Assembly (NCBI GenBank): GCA_964647625.1
Contig: CAZYHZ010000016.1
Coordinates: 1 to 64,000 of the forward strand
Origin: DASRJG01 sp964647625
Lineage (GTDB): Bacteria > Acidobacteriota > Polarisedimenticolia > Polarisedimenticolales > DASRJG01
Length of the DNA: 64,000 bases
Reading direction: 5' to 3'
How positions within the stretch are numbered: position 1 is the stretch's first letter; the number at the start of each line of letters is the position of its first letter. The translations under genes and the position numbers were made by a program. Below, in pieces: positions 25,478 through 36,430 of the stretch. The notes beneath the pieces were generated by a model. It searched no databases and was not told the origin of the DNA. It worked only from the letters and a program-made list of their open reading frames with translations.

Positions 25478-25618
25478 TCACTCGGACTGCAAAGGCTTGA
25501 TCTTGTCGCCCACCGGCGTCGGCGGAACCGTTCCGGTCGGTCCGATGGTGCTGCCGCCTCTGGGGTTTTTCTTCGTGGAGAGGTCCTTCACCTGCGGCTT
25601 GGTCTTCTTGACTGACAT
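25478..25618 (-). CDS. Putative double-glycine peptide precursor, first of two
   Basis: A 46-aa product with a strong GGAGGAG site four bases before the ATG. The basic leader (MSVKKTKPQV) is followed by KDLSTKKNPRGG at residues 11-22; cleavage after Gly22 would release a 24-residue peptide beginning STIGPTGTVPPTPVG and ending KPLQSE. The released part has five prolines and no cysteine. It lies between the sigma-54 promoter and the second peptide gene and is too small for most gene callers. The assignment rests on the leader shared with the neighbouring 67-aa product, the good ribosome-binding site and the C39 exporter in the same locus. A role as signal, bacteriocin or structural peptide cannot be told from sequence. 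Confidence 0.72.
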   Translation of the reverse strand: MSVKKTKPQVKDLSTKKNPRGGSTIGPTGTVPPTPVGDKIKPLQSE

Positions 25619-25670
25619 CTTGCTCCTCCGTTTCCGAGCGATGGCTCGATGCTGCTCCCGTCAAAAGCAG

Positions 25671-25686
25671 AGCACCTTTCGTGCCA
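25671..25686 (-). promoter_or_regulatory. Sigma-54 (-24/-12) promoter of the peptide genes
   Basis: Leftward TGGCACGAAAGGTGCT matches the sigma-54 consensus TGGCACG-N4-TTGCW at every defined base but one, with the exact GG-to-GC spacing. It lies 10 bases after the stop of the sigma-54 activator gene. The predicted start is near 25660, about 40 bases before the first peptide ATG. Confidence 0.82.
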
Positions 25687-25695
25687 GCGCCGGGA

Positions 25696-26682
25696 TCACT
25701 TCGATTCGAGCTGCTTGAGATGCCGGGAGAGCGTCGCGCGAGAGATCCCGAGGAGCCTCGCGGCCTTTCGCTGGTTCTGATGCGCCAGCGCGTAGACCGT
25801 CCGGACGTGGCCGGCGACAGCGTGGGACAGCGTGAGGTCGCCGTTTCCCCCTGTCGCGGCAGCGTGTCCGTCGACGACCTGAGCCCGCTCCATGCCGTCG
25901 GTCGGATTGTCGAACGCGACCATGTCCGGCAGGACGACTTCACCGTCGCAGAACAGGACGACGGTGCGCATGGTGTGGGCGAGCTCGCGCAGGTTGCCCC
26001 GCCACGGATGGGCGAGAAGCTTGGCCATGGCCTCGGGGTGGATCGCGATGATCCGCTTGCCGGCCTCGCTCGCCGACAGCTCGAGCTCGCTGGCGATCAG
26101 CGCGGGGAGGTCGTCCAGCCGCTCCCTCAGGGGCGGAATTCGAAGGGTGAGCCCGGAGAGCCGGTAGTAGAGGTCTTCGCGGAACCGGCCTTCGCGGATG
26201 CGCTCGGGAAGGGAGGAGTTCGTGGCGGCGACGATGCGGGCGTTCGAACGCTGGATCCGCTCGGACCCGAGCCGCTCGAATTCGCCGTACTCGACGGCGC
26301 GGAGGATCTTGGCCTGGGCGAGCGGGCTCATGTCCGCGATCTCGTCGAGGAACAGCGTCCCCGAATCCGACAGCTCGAACTTGCCGCGCACCGTGCGGTC
26401 CGCGCCGGTGAACGCCCCGCGCTCGTGGCCGAACAGCTGGCTTTCGAGCAGCGTATCGCTGATCGCCGAGGAGTTGAACGAGACGAACGGCCCGGTCCGC
26501 CGGCTCGACGAGTTGTGGATCGCGTGCGCCAGCAGCGTCTTTCCCGTCCCCGTCTCTCCCAAAACGAGGACGGGCACGTCGGATTCCGCGGCCAGCGCCG
26601 CGAGCCTCAGACACCGCCGCATCGCGGCGCTCTCGGACGTGAGCTCCTCGACCTTGAGCGACGAGTGTGCGCGCGCGGTCAC
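25696..26682 (-). CDS. Sigma-54-dependent transcription activator without sensor domain
   Basis: AAA+ enhancer-binding protein that remodels sigma-54 RNA polymerase. The protein is 328 aa from the GTG at 26682, which overlaps the HlyD-like gene stop (GTGA); the upstream open frame is a shadow. Walker A is GETGTGKT at residues 42-49, the sigma-54 contact loop GAFTGA is intact at 89-94, Walker B is TLFLDEI near 109-115, and REDLYYRL contains the arginine finger. A Fis-type helix-turn-helix (NQRKAARLLGISRATLSRHL) ends the protein. There is almost no N-terminal sequence before the AAA+ domain, so it lacks the receiver, GAF or PAS input usual in NtrC-type proteins and resembles PspF in layout. It probably drives the promoter at 25671-25686. 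Confidence 0.92.
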   Translation of the reverse strand: MTARAHSSLKVEELTSESAAMRRCLRLAALAAESDVPVLVLGETGTGKTLLAHAIHNSSSRRTGPFVSFNSSAISDTLLESQLFGHERGAFTGADRTVRGKFELSDSGTLFLDEIADMSPLAQAKILRAVEYGEFERLGSERIQRSNARIVAATNSSLPERIREGRFREDLYYRLSGLTLRIPPLRERLDDLPALIASELELSASEAGKRIIAIHPEAMAKLLAHPWRGNLRELAHTMRTVVLFCDGEVVLPDMVAFDNPTDGMERAQVVDGHAAATGGNGDLTLSHAVAGHVRTVYALAHQNQRKAARLLGISRATLSRHLKQLESK

Positions 26683-27872
26683 GACCGCCCCATCTCGCGC
26701 AGCTGCCGGAGCGGCTCGAAGACGATCTCGGCGAGCAGCCGACGGCCGACGACGATGCGGGCGGAGCCGCGCATGCCGACCTGGAGGGGGCGCGGCCGCC
26801 CGTCGACCTCGATGGTCGTGCGGTCGAGCGACGCCAGCCCGACGAACTGCTGCCCCTCGGGCGACGCGACCGCGGCGGGCGACACCCAGTCGAGCTTGCC
26901 GGTGATCGTCCCGAACCGCTGCGACGGGAACGCGTCGAAGAACAGCCTCACCCGCTGCGACGGCGCGACGTGCGCGAGGTTGCGCTCGTCGAGCAGGAGG
27001 CGCGCGTGGGGCTCGCCGTCGGCGCGGGCGAGCTGGCAGAGCTCCTCTCCGGATTGGACGACCGAGCCGGCGTTTCGCTCCCGGAGCGCGATCACGATCG
27101 CGTGATACGGCGCGCGCACGGTCAGGAGCGCGCCCTCGCTGTCGCCGACCTGCCCTTCGAGCGCCCGGATGCGGACCTCGATCTTCTCGAGCTCGGCGCG
27201 CTCTTCCATGAGCCGCCGGCCCTGCTCCGTCTTCGTCTTGTCGCGCTCGAGCACGGCCTGGCCGAGGGCCTTCTGGGTGAGGCTCGCGTTCTTTTCCATC
27301 TCGGCGAGCTTGATGTTCTGCTCCATCATCTGAACGTCGGAGAGCACGCCGTCCTTCCGGAGCGTCTTCAGCCGCTCGAGGATGTTCCTGCCGGTCTCGA
27401 CCTGCTGGTTCTGGAACCCGAGCTCGCGCTCGTATTGCTCGACGGCGGATTCGTGGATCTTCATCTCCGAGGCGTACGACGTCTCGAGCTTGTCGATCGT
27501 TCCGGTCTTCGCCGACCGGTCCTCCCGCAGCGTGCGCAGCTCGGTCTGCCAGCCCCGGATCTCCTCGGAGCGCAGCACGAACAGCGGCGCGCCGGCCGCC
27601 ACCTCTCGTCCTTCGACGGCGAGCACCTTGTCGACGACCGACATCGTCGGCGCCTGGATGGGATCCGCGCCGCTTTCGGGAACGAGCACGTAGCGGCACT
27701 GAACCGTGTCGGGCACGTGGACGACCGCCGCGGCCAGGACGATCGTGCCGAACAGGACGAGCACTCCCCAGGCGAGCGCCCGGAAGACCCACGGCGGCGG
27801 ATCCATCGGGATGGCGGACTTCTGCAGGTCGCGTGTGTCCGAGGCCAGCTGATCCGGGAGCGCGAGCTTCAC
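26679..27872 (-). CDS. HlyD-type membrane-fusion adaptor of the peptide exporter
   Basis: Periplasmic adaptor that links an inner-membrane ABC exporter to an outer-membrane channel. The protein is 397 aa, starting at a GTG with AGGAGG six bases upstream. One N-terminal transmembrane helix (about residues 30-53) is followed by a biotinyl-lipoyl half (IQAPTMSVVDKVLAVEGREV), a long coiled-coil hairpin (about 100-240), the second lipoyl half (LTVRAPYHAIVIAL) and a beta-barrel domain ending PLQVGMRGSARIVVG. It starts 9 bases after the ABC exporter and overlaps the activator gene. No TolC-like outer-membrane gene is in the window. Confidence 0.9.
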   Translation of the reverse strand: MKLALPDQLASDTRDLQKSAIPMDPPPWVFRALAWGVLVLFGTIVLAAAVVHVPDTVQCRYVLVPESGADPIQAPTMSVVDKVLAVEGREVAAGAPLFVLRSEEIRGWQTELRTLREDRSAKTGTIDKLETSYASEMKIHESAVEQYERELGFQNQQVETGRNILERLKTLRKDGVLSDVQMMEQNIKLAEMEKNASLTQKALGQAVLERDKTKTEQGRRLMEERAELEKIEVRIRALEGQVGDSEGALLTVRAPYHAIVIALRERNAGSVVQSGEELCQLARADGEPHARLLLDERNLAHVAPSQRVRLFFDAFPSQRFGTITGKLDWVSPAAVASPEGQQFVGLASLDRTTIEVDGRPRPLQVGMRGSARIVVGRRLLAEIVFEPLRQLREMGRS

Positions 27873-27881
27873 GACGGCCTC

Positions 27882-30955
<3,074 letters not shown>

Positions 30956-30959
<4 letters not shown>

Positions 30960-31927
30960 GCCCCCGCCTCTTCCGGGATCATCCACCGCACGGTCGATCG
31001 CAACAGGTCGGCGAAGTGATTGTCCAGGATGCGCGCGTCGATGCGCTCGGCGATCGACTCGTCGGACAGGTCCGGCTCGGTCTTCCGGATCAGCCGGCAG
31101 AGCTGGAAGCGCCCATCGCTTCCGATCGGCGGCAGGACCGAGCCGTCGGCCGCTCCGAGGAACATCCGCTGGAGGGTCTCATCGACCTCCTCGAGGAGGA
31201 ATTCCGTCTTGTGGTACGGATACCGCTCCTCCTTGGCGAGGTCGGGCATCGGGATTCCGTCCTCGGTCACGCACAGCGCCGCCTCCCGGGCCGCATCGAG
31301 CGACTCGAGCTCGACGATCTCGACGGAGAGCTTGGTCAGCGGCAGCCGCATCGCCTGGAGCAGCCGCGCGCGGTCTTTCTGGACGAGCACGCGGGAACAG
31401 TGCTCCCGGTACGACGATTCGAGACGCTTGAACTCGAGCGGCTCGTTGCCCGGCTCACCTGCCGCCACGCGACGCGCGAGGCTCGCGGTCATCCGGAAGA
31501 ACCGCCCGGAGAGCAACAGGTCGACGCCGAACTCGCCGTCCAGGTCTTCGAGAGCGAACTCCCGCGCTTCGACGGCCGGGCGTCCGTCCTCCGGGAGCGC
31601 GTCCGCCCAGTAGCGTCTGAGCACGTACGCATGGAACTGAGCGAGCGTGGAGCCCCGATGGGCCAGCCATTCTTCGGTCTCTTCCTCGGTGATCAGATCG
31701 TGATCGTAGCGGAAGTCGTCGGACATCTGCTGGAGCACGTCGCCGTCCGGCTCGAGCCGCGCCTTTTCGGCGGCGCGCACGCAGGCCTCGGACTCGACGA
31801 ACTCGCGCCACGCCGGTTGGAGCGCTCCGCGATCGATGGCGTGGGCCACCACCTCGGCCGCCGTATAGGTGCGGCCACCGGCTTGAAAGGCCTCGCTGCC
31901 CGGATGAAGACGGTGTGGATCGTTCAT
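30956..31927 (-). CDS. Parvulin/SurA-like protein, apparently cytoplasmic
   Basis: A 323-aa protein that resembles peptidyl-prolyl isomerase-like proteins found beside C39-type ABC exporters. No signal peptide is visible (MNDPHRLHPGSEAF), unlike true SurA. A helical N-terminal region (to about residue 110, with LITEEETEEWLAHRG) is followed by a degenerate parvulin-like part. Its best matches to the family are FLGAADGSVLPPIGSDGRFQLCRLIRK and the closing helix that follows. The usual catalytic residues cannot be placed with confidence. It is the first gene of the exporter operon and overlaps the ABC gene. A chaperone role for the cargo or exporter is inferred. Confidence 0.7.
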
Positions 31928-31952
31928 TGGCCTCGACTTCTAGCCAATATGC

Positions 31953-31964
31953 CTCGAAATCGAG
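31953..31964. promoter_or_regulatory. Operator-like inverted repeat upstream of the exporter operon
   Basis: CTCGAAATCGAG is a perfect 5-bp inverted repeat with a two-base centre, 25 bases before the ATG at 31927. A second CCTCGA lies exactly 21 bases away (31931-31936 against 31952-31957), two helical turns, so a dimeric regulator could bind both. No sigma-54 box is seen here. Confidence 0.3.
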
Positions 31965-31991
31965 CCAGATGGAATCGAAATTTTGCAACCG

Positions 31992-33149
31992 TCATGGGGA
32001 GCCCGCCAGAAGGTCGGCGAACAGCTCGTTCGACCGGACACGACCTTCGGGAGTGAGGCGGACCCGGCTCCCCCGCCACTCGATCAGCCCGGCGGCGCCG
32101 GCACGCTCCCAGGCGGCGGCTTTCGAGGCGGCGAGATCGACGCCGTAGCGCCGCCCGACGGAGGCGAGATCGACACCCTCCACCACCCGCAATCCCAGAA
32201 ACAGGGCCTCGTCGACCCGCCGGACGGTATCGAACGGCTCGATCCAGGCCACCGGGTCGACCCCTTGGCCGGCGCTTCCGATGTAGCCGTCGACGTCGGT
32301 CCGGTTGGACCGGCGGACGCCCGACACGTAGCCGTGCGCGCCGAGCCCGAACCCCGCGTAGGGCGCGTCGGTCCAGTACTTGAGGTTGTGGCGGGACCTC
32401 CGTCCTTCCCGGGCGAAGTTCGAGATCTCGTACAGCCCGAAGCCCTCGCGGGCCAAGACGGCGACCGTGCGCTCGTAGAGCGCCGCCATCGCATCGTCGT
32501 CTGCGACGCGCGTCCTTCCCGCGCGAATCGAGCGGCCGAGCGGTGTGTCCTTGTCCGACTCGAGCAGGTAAACCGAGACATGATCCGGGGCCGCGCCCGC
32601 CACGGCGCGCAGCGTCTCGGGCCAGCGGTCGAGCTCCTCGCCGGGAAGCCCCGCGATCAGATCGACGGAGACGTCGTGGAATCCCGCATTCCGCGCCCGC
32701 CGCACCGCGGACAACGCCTCGGCCGCGTCGTGCGCCCTCCCCACGTGCGAGAGCACGCGATCGTCGAGCGACTGCACGCCGACGCTGATCCGCGTGATGC
32801 CCGCCGCGCGGTAGCCCGCCAGCTTGTCCGCGGAGAGGGATTCCGGATTCCCCTCGAGCGTGATCTCCGCATCCGCCGCAAGCGCGAACCGGCCGCGGAT
32901 CGCCCGGAGCACCCGGACGACCTGGTCCGGGCTCAAGCGCGAGGGTGTGCCGCCTCCGAGGAAGACCGTGTCCGCCGCGCCCGCCGCGTCCGGCTGGAGC
33001 GAGGCGATCTCCGTCGTCAGCGCGTCGAGGTACGACTCGATCCGGTCGTCGCGGCCCGCCACGGTGGGGAAATCGCAATACGTGCAGCGGACCGAGCAGA
33101 ACGGGAAATGGACGTAGACGCCCAGCGCCTCAGATTCTCTCGGCGGCAT
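31992..33149 (-). CDS. hemW: HemW-like radical SAM protein
   Basis: Radical SAM protein of the HemN/HemW group; HemW is thought to be a haem chaperone rather than a coproporphyrinogen oxidase. The protein is 385 aa. It has the family start YVHFPFCSVRCTYCDF, with CSVRCTYC binding the [4Fe-4S] cluster, then GGGTPS, ISVGVQSL and DLIAGLPG, and the HemN C-terminal domain. The start overlaps the batE stop by 20 bases, placing it last in the moxR-bat operon. True HemN needs extra N-terminal residues absent here, so HemW is preferred. Confidence 0.9.
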   Translation of the reverse strand: MPPRESEALGVYVHFPFCSVRCTYCDFPTVAGRDDRIESYLDALTTEIASLQPDAAGAADTVFLGGGTPSRLSPDQVVRVLRAIRGRFALAADAEITLEGNPESLSADKLAGYRAAGITRISVGVQSLDDRVLSHVGRAHDAAEALSAVRRARNAGFHDVSVDLIAGLPGEELDRWPETLRAVAGAAPDHVSVYLLESDKDTPLGRSIRAGRTRVADDDAMAALYERTVAVLAREGFGLYEISNFAREGRRSRHNLKYWTDAPYAGFGLGAHGYVSGVRRSNRTDVDGYIGSAGQGVDPVAWIEPFDTVRRVDEALFLGLRVVEGVDLASVGRRYGVDLAASKAAAWERAGAAGLIEWRGSRVRLTPEGRVRSNELFADLLAGSP

Positions 33150-33891
33150 CGCTCGTCACCCACCCGGTCGGTCCGTTGGGGAGGGAGACCTGGAGCCACC
33201 CCTCGCGCTCGGCCTGGATCACGGCGGTCGTCCCCTCGTGGAGTGTGAACAGCGACGCGTTGTTGGGATCGGGGCCTGCAAGGGCTTCCACCGACGGCTT
33301 GAGGATCACCGCGCGCGGAGTTCCCTCGAGGCGGGACCAGGTCGCCCGCCACGAAAGAAAAGTCACCGCGGTCACGAGCAGCGCCGCCGCCAGGGCCCAG
33401 CCCCAACCGGGCGTGAATCCGCCCGCGCGAGATCCGCAATAGGTCACGATTCCGGCGATCAGCCAGAACCCGGCGAGGCACATGGCAGCCTGTGCCGATA
33501 CTCCGAGACGGTCCTGGAGCGCTCGCAGCGCCGTCAAGAGCCCCGGCGCGTCGTCCTCGACGACGTCGCGGATCCGCCCGCGCGCCATCGCGAGATTCGC
33601 GGCGATGTCCTGCTCGGCCGGCTCCAGCCGGCGCGCGCGCTCGTAGTGGAGGATCGCCTCGCCAAGGTGCCCTCGCTTGTATTCCGCGTTTCCGAGGTTG
33701 TACTCGAGTCGCCAGTCGGCGAGGCCGTACTTCAGCAGAGCGCGAAATCCGTCGGCGGCCTCGTCCCATTTGCCCTGCTCGTACGCGTGGCACGCCGCCT
33801 CGAACGATTCCTCGGGCGACGCCGCGCGCGCGACCTGTGCCGCGGCCCCGAGGACAAGGATCGCGCAGAGGAGCCCTCGCCGGGCGCTCAT
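33130..33891 (-). CDS. batE: BatE-like TPR and SH3 protein
   Basis: A 253-aa envelope protein in the Bat (aerotolerance-like) set. A signal peptide (ILVLGAAAQVARA) leads two TPR units (FEAACHAYEQGKWDEAADGF, then LEYNLGNAEYKRGHLGEAIL). Two transmembrane helices lie at about residues 135-180. A bacterial SH3-like domain closes the protein (TAVIQAEREGWLQVSLPNGPTG). The ATG overlaps the batD stop (ATGA). The likely role is in an envelope VWA/AAA+ complex with BatA-D; molecular function is unknown. Confidence 0.82.
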   Translation of the reverse strand: MSARRGLLCAILVLGAAAQVARAASPEESFEAACHAYEQGKWDEAADGFRALLKYGLADWRLEYNLGNAEYKRGHLGEAILHYERARRLEPAEQDIAANLAMARGRIRDVVEDDAPGLLTALRALQDRLGVSAQAAMCLAGFWLIAGIVTYCGSRAGGFTPGWGWALAAALLVTAVTFLSWRATWSRLEGTPRAVILKPSVEALAGPDPNNASLFTLHEGTTAVIQAEREGWLQVSLPNGPTGWVTSDAAERI

Positions 33892-35711
33892 TCAACCTCC
33901 TCGAGCGACCGGAGGATCGCGCGCGCTTCGGCGACGAGCTCCTCCGCCGACTGTCCGCGCGCCGGGTCCGGGACGTAGCGCGCGAAGTCGCATTTTTCGA
34001 GGCACGCGCGATATCTCCGGCGCGGCTCGTCTTCGACCCCCTTGGACCTCAGGATGTCGTCGAGCTGGTCGTAGGTCAGACCCGACGCGGAGCGGTTCGC
34101 ACGATCCGCGACGTACTGGACCAGGGCCCCCGCCACCTCCTCGTGGAAGCCTGAAGGCGCGTCGTCAGCGCGCTTGGCCGCGCGGTCGAGACGCTTGGCG
34201 GCGAGGCGCGCGGCCCGCCGTGCGCGGGCGAACCCGTGATCCGACAGGAACCGCTCGCGGCGGCGGCCGGCGACGATCCCCGCGGGCGTCAAGATCAGCG
34301 GCAGAACGAGCAGCGTGACGAACCATCCGCGCTTGTGAAGCGGGGGCTTGGCCTCGGCGAGCGGCCCGCGGGCCATCTTGACGAACGCGATGTCCTTCGT
34401 CGTCGCCTGCACCTCGCCGCGCGCGATCGCGGTCTCCGTTGAGCCGGTGCCGCGCCGGACCACGAGATCGGGAATGCTCCCCGAAAGCTCCTTGTAGGTC
34501 GCCGAGGCGGGATCGAAGTACGAGAACCTCGGCGCCGGCACTTTCACGGTGCCCGGCGTCAAGGGGACGATCACCCACTCCCAGGTCTTCTTGGATCCGC
34601 GATGGTCGGCACCGAGCGTCACCGTGTCGACCGTCTTCGGCTCGTAGATCTTCATGTCGGGAGGCGCCGCAAGCTTCGGCGGCACCGCCGATTGGAGCGA
34701 TCCGTCGCCCTCGACGGTCGCGCGCACGGCGACGCCGTCGCCGAGGTCGACCGACGCGCGGTCGGCCGTGACCTTCATGTGGAACGCGCCGACGGCGCCG
34801 GAGAAATCCTGTGGACGTCCGGCCTCCGGAAGCGGTTTGACGTCGAGCTTCACCGGGGCGGTCTTGCGGATGATGTTGACGACGCCCCCGAGCGAGAAGA
34901 ACGAGGCGAAGGGGTCGCGCAGCGGACGGCGCACCTGAATTTGCGCGACGAACGACGGGATCGTCACTGCACCCGAGCCGGTCGGGACGACGAGCTTCCG
35001 CAGGACCGTGTAGGCGGCGTACTGCCGCCCGTTCATCGTGACGATCTTGTGCTCGCGGTTGGGGTCGACCTGGATGTCCTCCGCCCACAGACCCGGGAGC
35101 GACGGGACGTCCGTCCAGGAGAATCCGCTGACGGGCGGCGCCGCGTAAAGCGTGACCTCGAGGCCGGTGGGCTGGCCGCTGTAGACCGAGCCGGCGACGA
35201 GCTTCGTCTGGAGGAACACGTCCGTCGAGGCATCGGCGGACTCCTCGTCGTCTCCCGAATCGTCCCGCGGCCGGCTCCCGGCGGGCGGTGCCGGCCCGGA
35301 CCGCCCCTGCTCGACGTTGAACTTCATCGCCTCGGTCCGATAGACCGTGGTGCCGACCTTGACGTCGAAGGGTGGGATCTCCGCCGGGCCCACAGCGGCC
35401 GGAGCCAGGAGGTACGTCAGCGTCAGCGAGTTCGAGCTGGCGATGCGCCCGTTCTCGAACGAGTACGACGAGTTGCGCGAGGTGGACGGACCTCCGGTGA
35501 CCTTCAGGTTCTTCATCGCGGGAAGCTGGGGCGTGGCGACGTCCGGAAGCGAGCCGCCGTCGATCCGGATCACCAGCCGGACCTGCGTCGTATCCGAGAT
35601 CCTTCCTTGCGGATAAATGGACGCGCTGACGTGGACGTCGTCCGCGGCCGAAGCGAGCGGCAAGGCGAAGCCGGTTGCGATCAGCGCGGTGCAAAGAAGC
35701 GGTCGAATCAC
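33888..35711 (-). CDS. batD: BatD-like oxygen-tolerance protein
   Basis: A 607-aa envelope protein. I start at the GTG at 35711, which overlaps the batC stop as GTGA. A signal peptide ends near PLASAADD. The large periplasmic part has several beta-sandwich units (for example LPAMKNLKVTGGP and VEVTLYAAPPVSG-like segments). A transmembrane helix lies at about 455-475 (WFVTLLVLPLILTPAGIVAG), and an Arg/Lys-rich cytoplasmic helical tail follows. The layout is that of BatD (DUF11-like repeats plus tail). Confidence 0.86.
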   Translation of the reverse strand: MIRPLLCTALIATGFALPLASAADDVHVSASIYPQGRISDTTQVRLVIRIDGGSLPDVATPQLPAMKNLKVTGGPSTSRNSSYSFENGRIASSNSLTLTYLLAPAAVGPAEIPPFDVKVGTTVYRTEAMKFNVEQGRSGPAPPAGSRPRDDSGDDEESADASTDVFLQTKLVAGSVYSGQPTGLEVTLYAAPPVSGFSWTDVPSLPGLWAEDIQVDPNREHKIVTMNGRQYAAYTVLRKLVVPTGSGAVTIPSFVAQIQVRRPLRDPFASFFSLGGVVNIIRKTAPVKLDVKPLPEAGRPQDFSGAVGAFHMKVTADRASVDLGDGVAVRATVEGDGSLQSAVPPKLAAPPDMKIYEPKTVDTVTLGADHRGSKKTWEWVIVPLTPGTVKVPAPRFSYFDPASATYKELSGSIPDLVVRRGTGSTETAIARGEVQATTKDIAFVKMARGPLAEAKPPLHKRGWFVTLLVLPLILTPAGIVAGRRRERFLSDHGFARARRAARLAAKRLDRAAKRADDAPSGFHEEVAGALVQYVADRANRSASGLTYDQLDDILRSKGVEDEPRRRYRACLEKCDFARYVPDPARGQSAEELVAEARAILRSLEEVE

Positions 35712-36430
35712 CAATCCTTCTCCGGCGTTCGCTCGTCATTCTTGGCCATCCGCGCTTGCTCGCGCTTGACGTTGTCCCTCTCCTGATCGTTCAGCCGGTC
35801 GAGGAGCTTCTTCGCGTCCTCGGCGCTCATCTGCCCGGGCTTTTGACCCGCGTTCTTCTGCTCGTTCTTGTTCTGATCGTTGCTCTGCGATGGCTGCGGC
35901 TTCTGATCGCCGCCCGGCTTCGGCTGCTGCCCGCCGTTTTGCTTCTGATCCTGCTTCTGATCGTTCTTCTTGTCGTCTTTGGGCTTCTGCTGCTTCTGCT
36001 GCTGCTTCTTTTCTTCGAGCGCGCGAAGCGCCAGCTCGAGGTTGTGCTTGGTATCGGCATCCTTCGGGGCGCTCTTCAACGCCCGCGTGTACGCCTTGAC
36101 CGCGTCGTCGTACTTCTCGTCGTGGAACAGCGCATTCCCAAGGTTATACGCCGCTTTCGGCGCCAGGTCGGGGCCGGCCGCACCCAGCGCCCGCTCGTAC
36201 TCCTCGGCCGCGCCGGTCCAGTTCTCCTGCCGGTAGAGGGCGTTTCCGATGTCGTAGTGGAGCTGCGGCGCCTCCGGGACGACGGTCTGGGCCTTCTGGT
36301 ATTCATCCATCGCCGGGGCGTTCTGCCCCTTCCGGTACAAGGCGTTCCCGTTTTCCGTCCGGCGATGAGCTTCACCGCCGACCAGTCCGGACAACGATGC
36401 GGCGACCACGAGCGCGAGCACGCGCGTCAT
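35708..36430 (-). CDS. batC: BatC-like TPR protein with Lys/Gln-rich tail
   Basis: A 240-aa protein from the ATG at 36430, which overlaps the batB stop in a TGATG, with GGAGG upstream. A signal-like N-terminus is followed by three TPR units (GNALYRKGQNAPAMDEY, GNALYRQENWTGAAEEY, GNALFHDEKYDDAVKAY). Next is an unusual low-complexity stretch of about 70 residues rich in Lys, Gln, Asn and Pro, then a charged helical end. The batB-batC-batD order supports the assignment. The frame runs open upstream over batB but in the wrong phase. Confidence 0.85.
   Translation of the reverse strand: MTRVLALVVAASLSGLVGGEAHRRTENGNALYRKGQNAPAMDEYQKAQTVVPEAPQLHYDIGNALYRQENWTGAAEEYERALGAAGPDLAPKAAYNLGNALFHDEKYDDAVKAYTRALKSAPKDADTKHNLELALRALEEKKQQQKQQKPKDDKKNDQKQDQKQNGGQQPKPGGDQKPQPSQSNDQNKNEQKNAGQKPGQMSAEDAKKLLDRLNDQERDNVKREQARMAKNDERTPEKDW

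Noticed and set aside
26683..27792. A 370-codon N-terminal input domain for the sigma-54 activator
   Set aside because: That stretch is the HlyD gene read in another phase; the GTG at 26682 overlaps its stop in the usual way.
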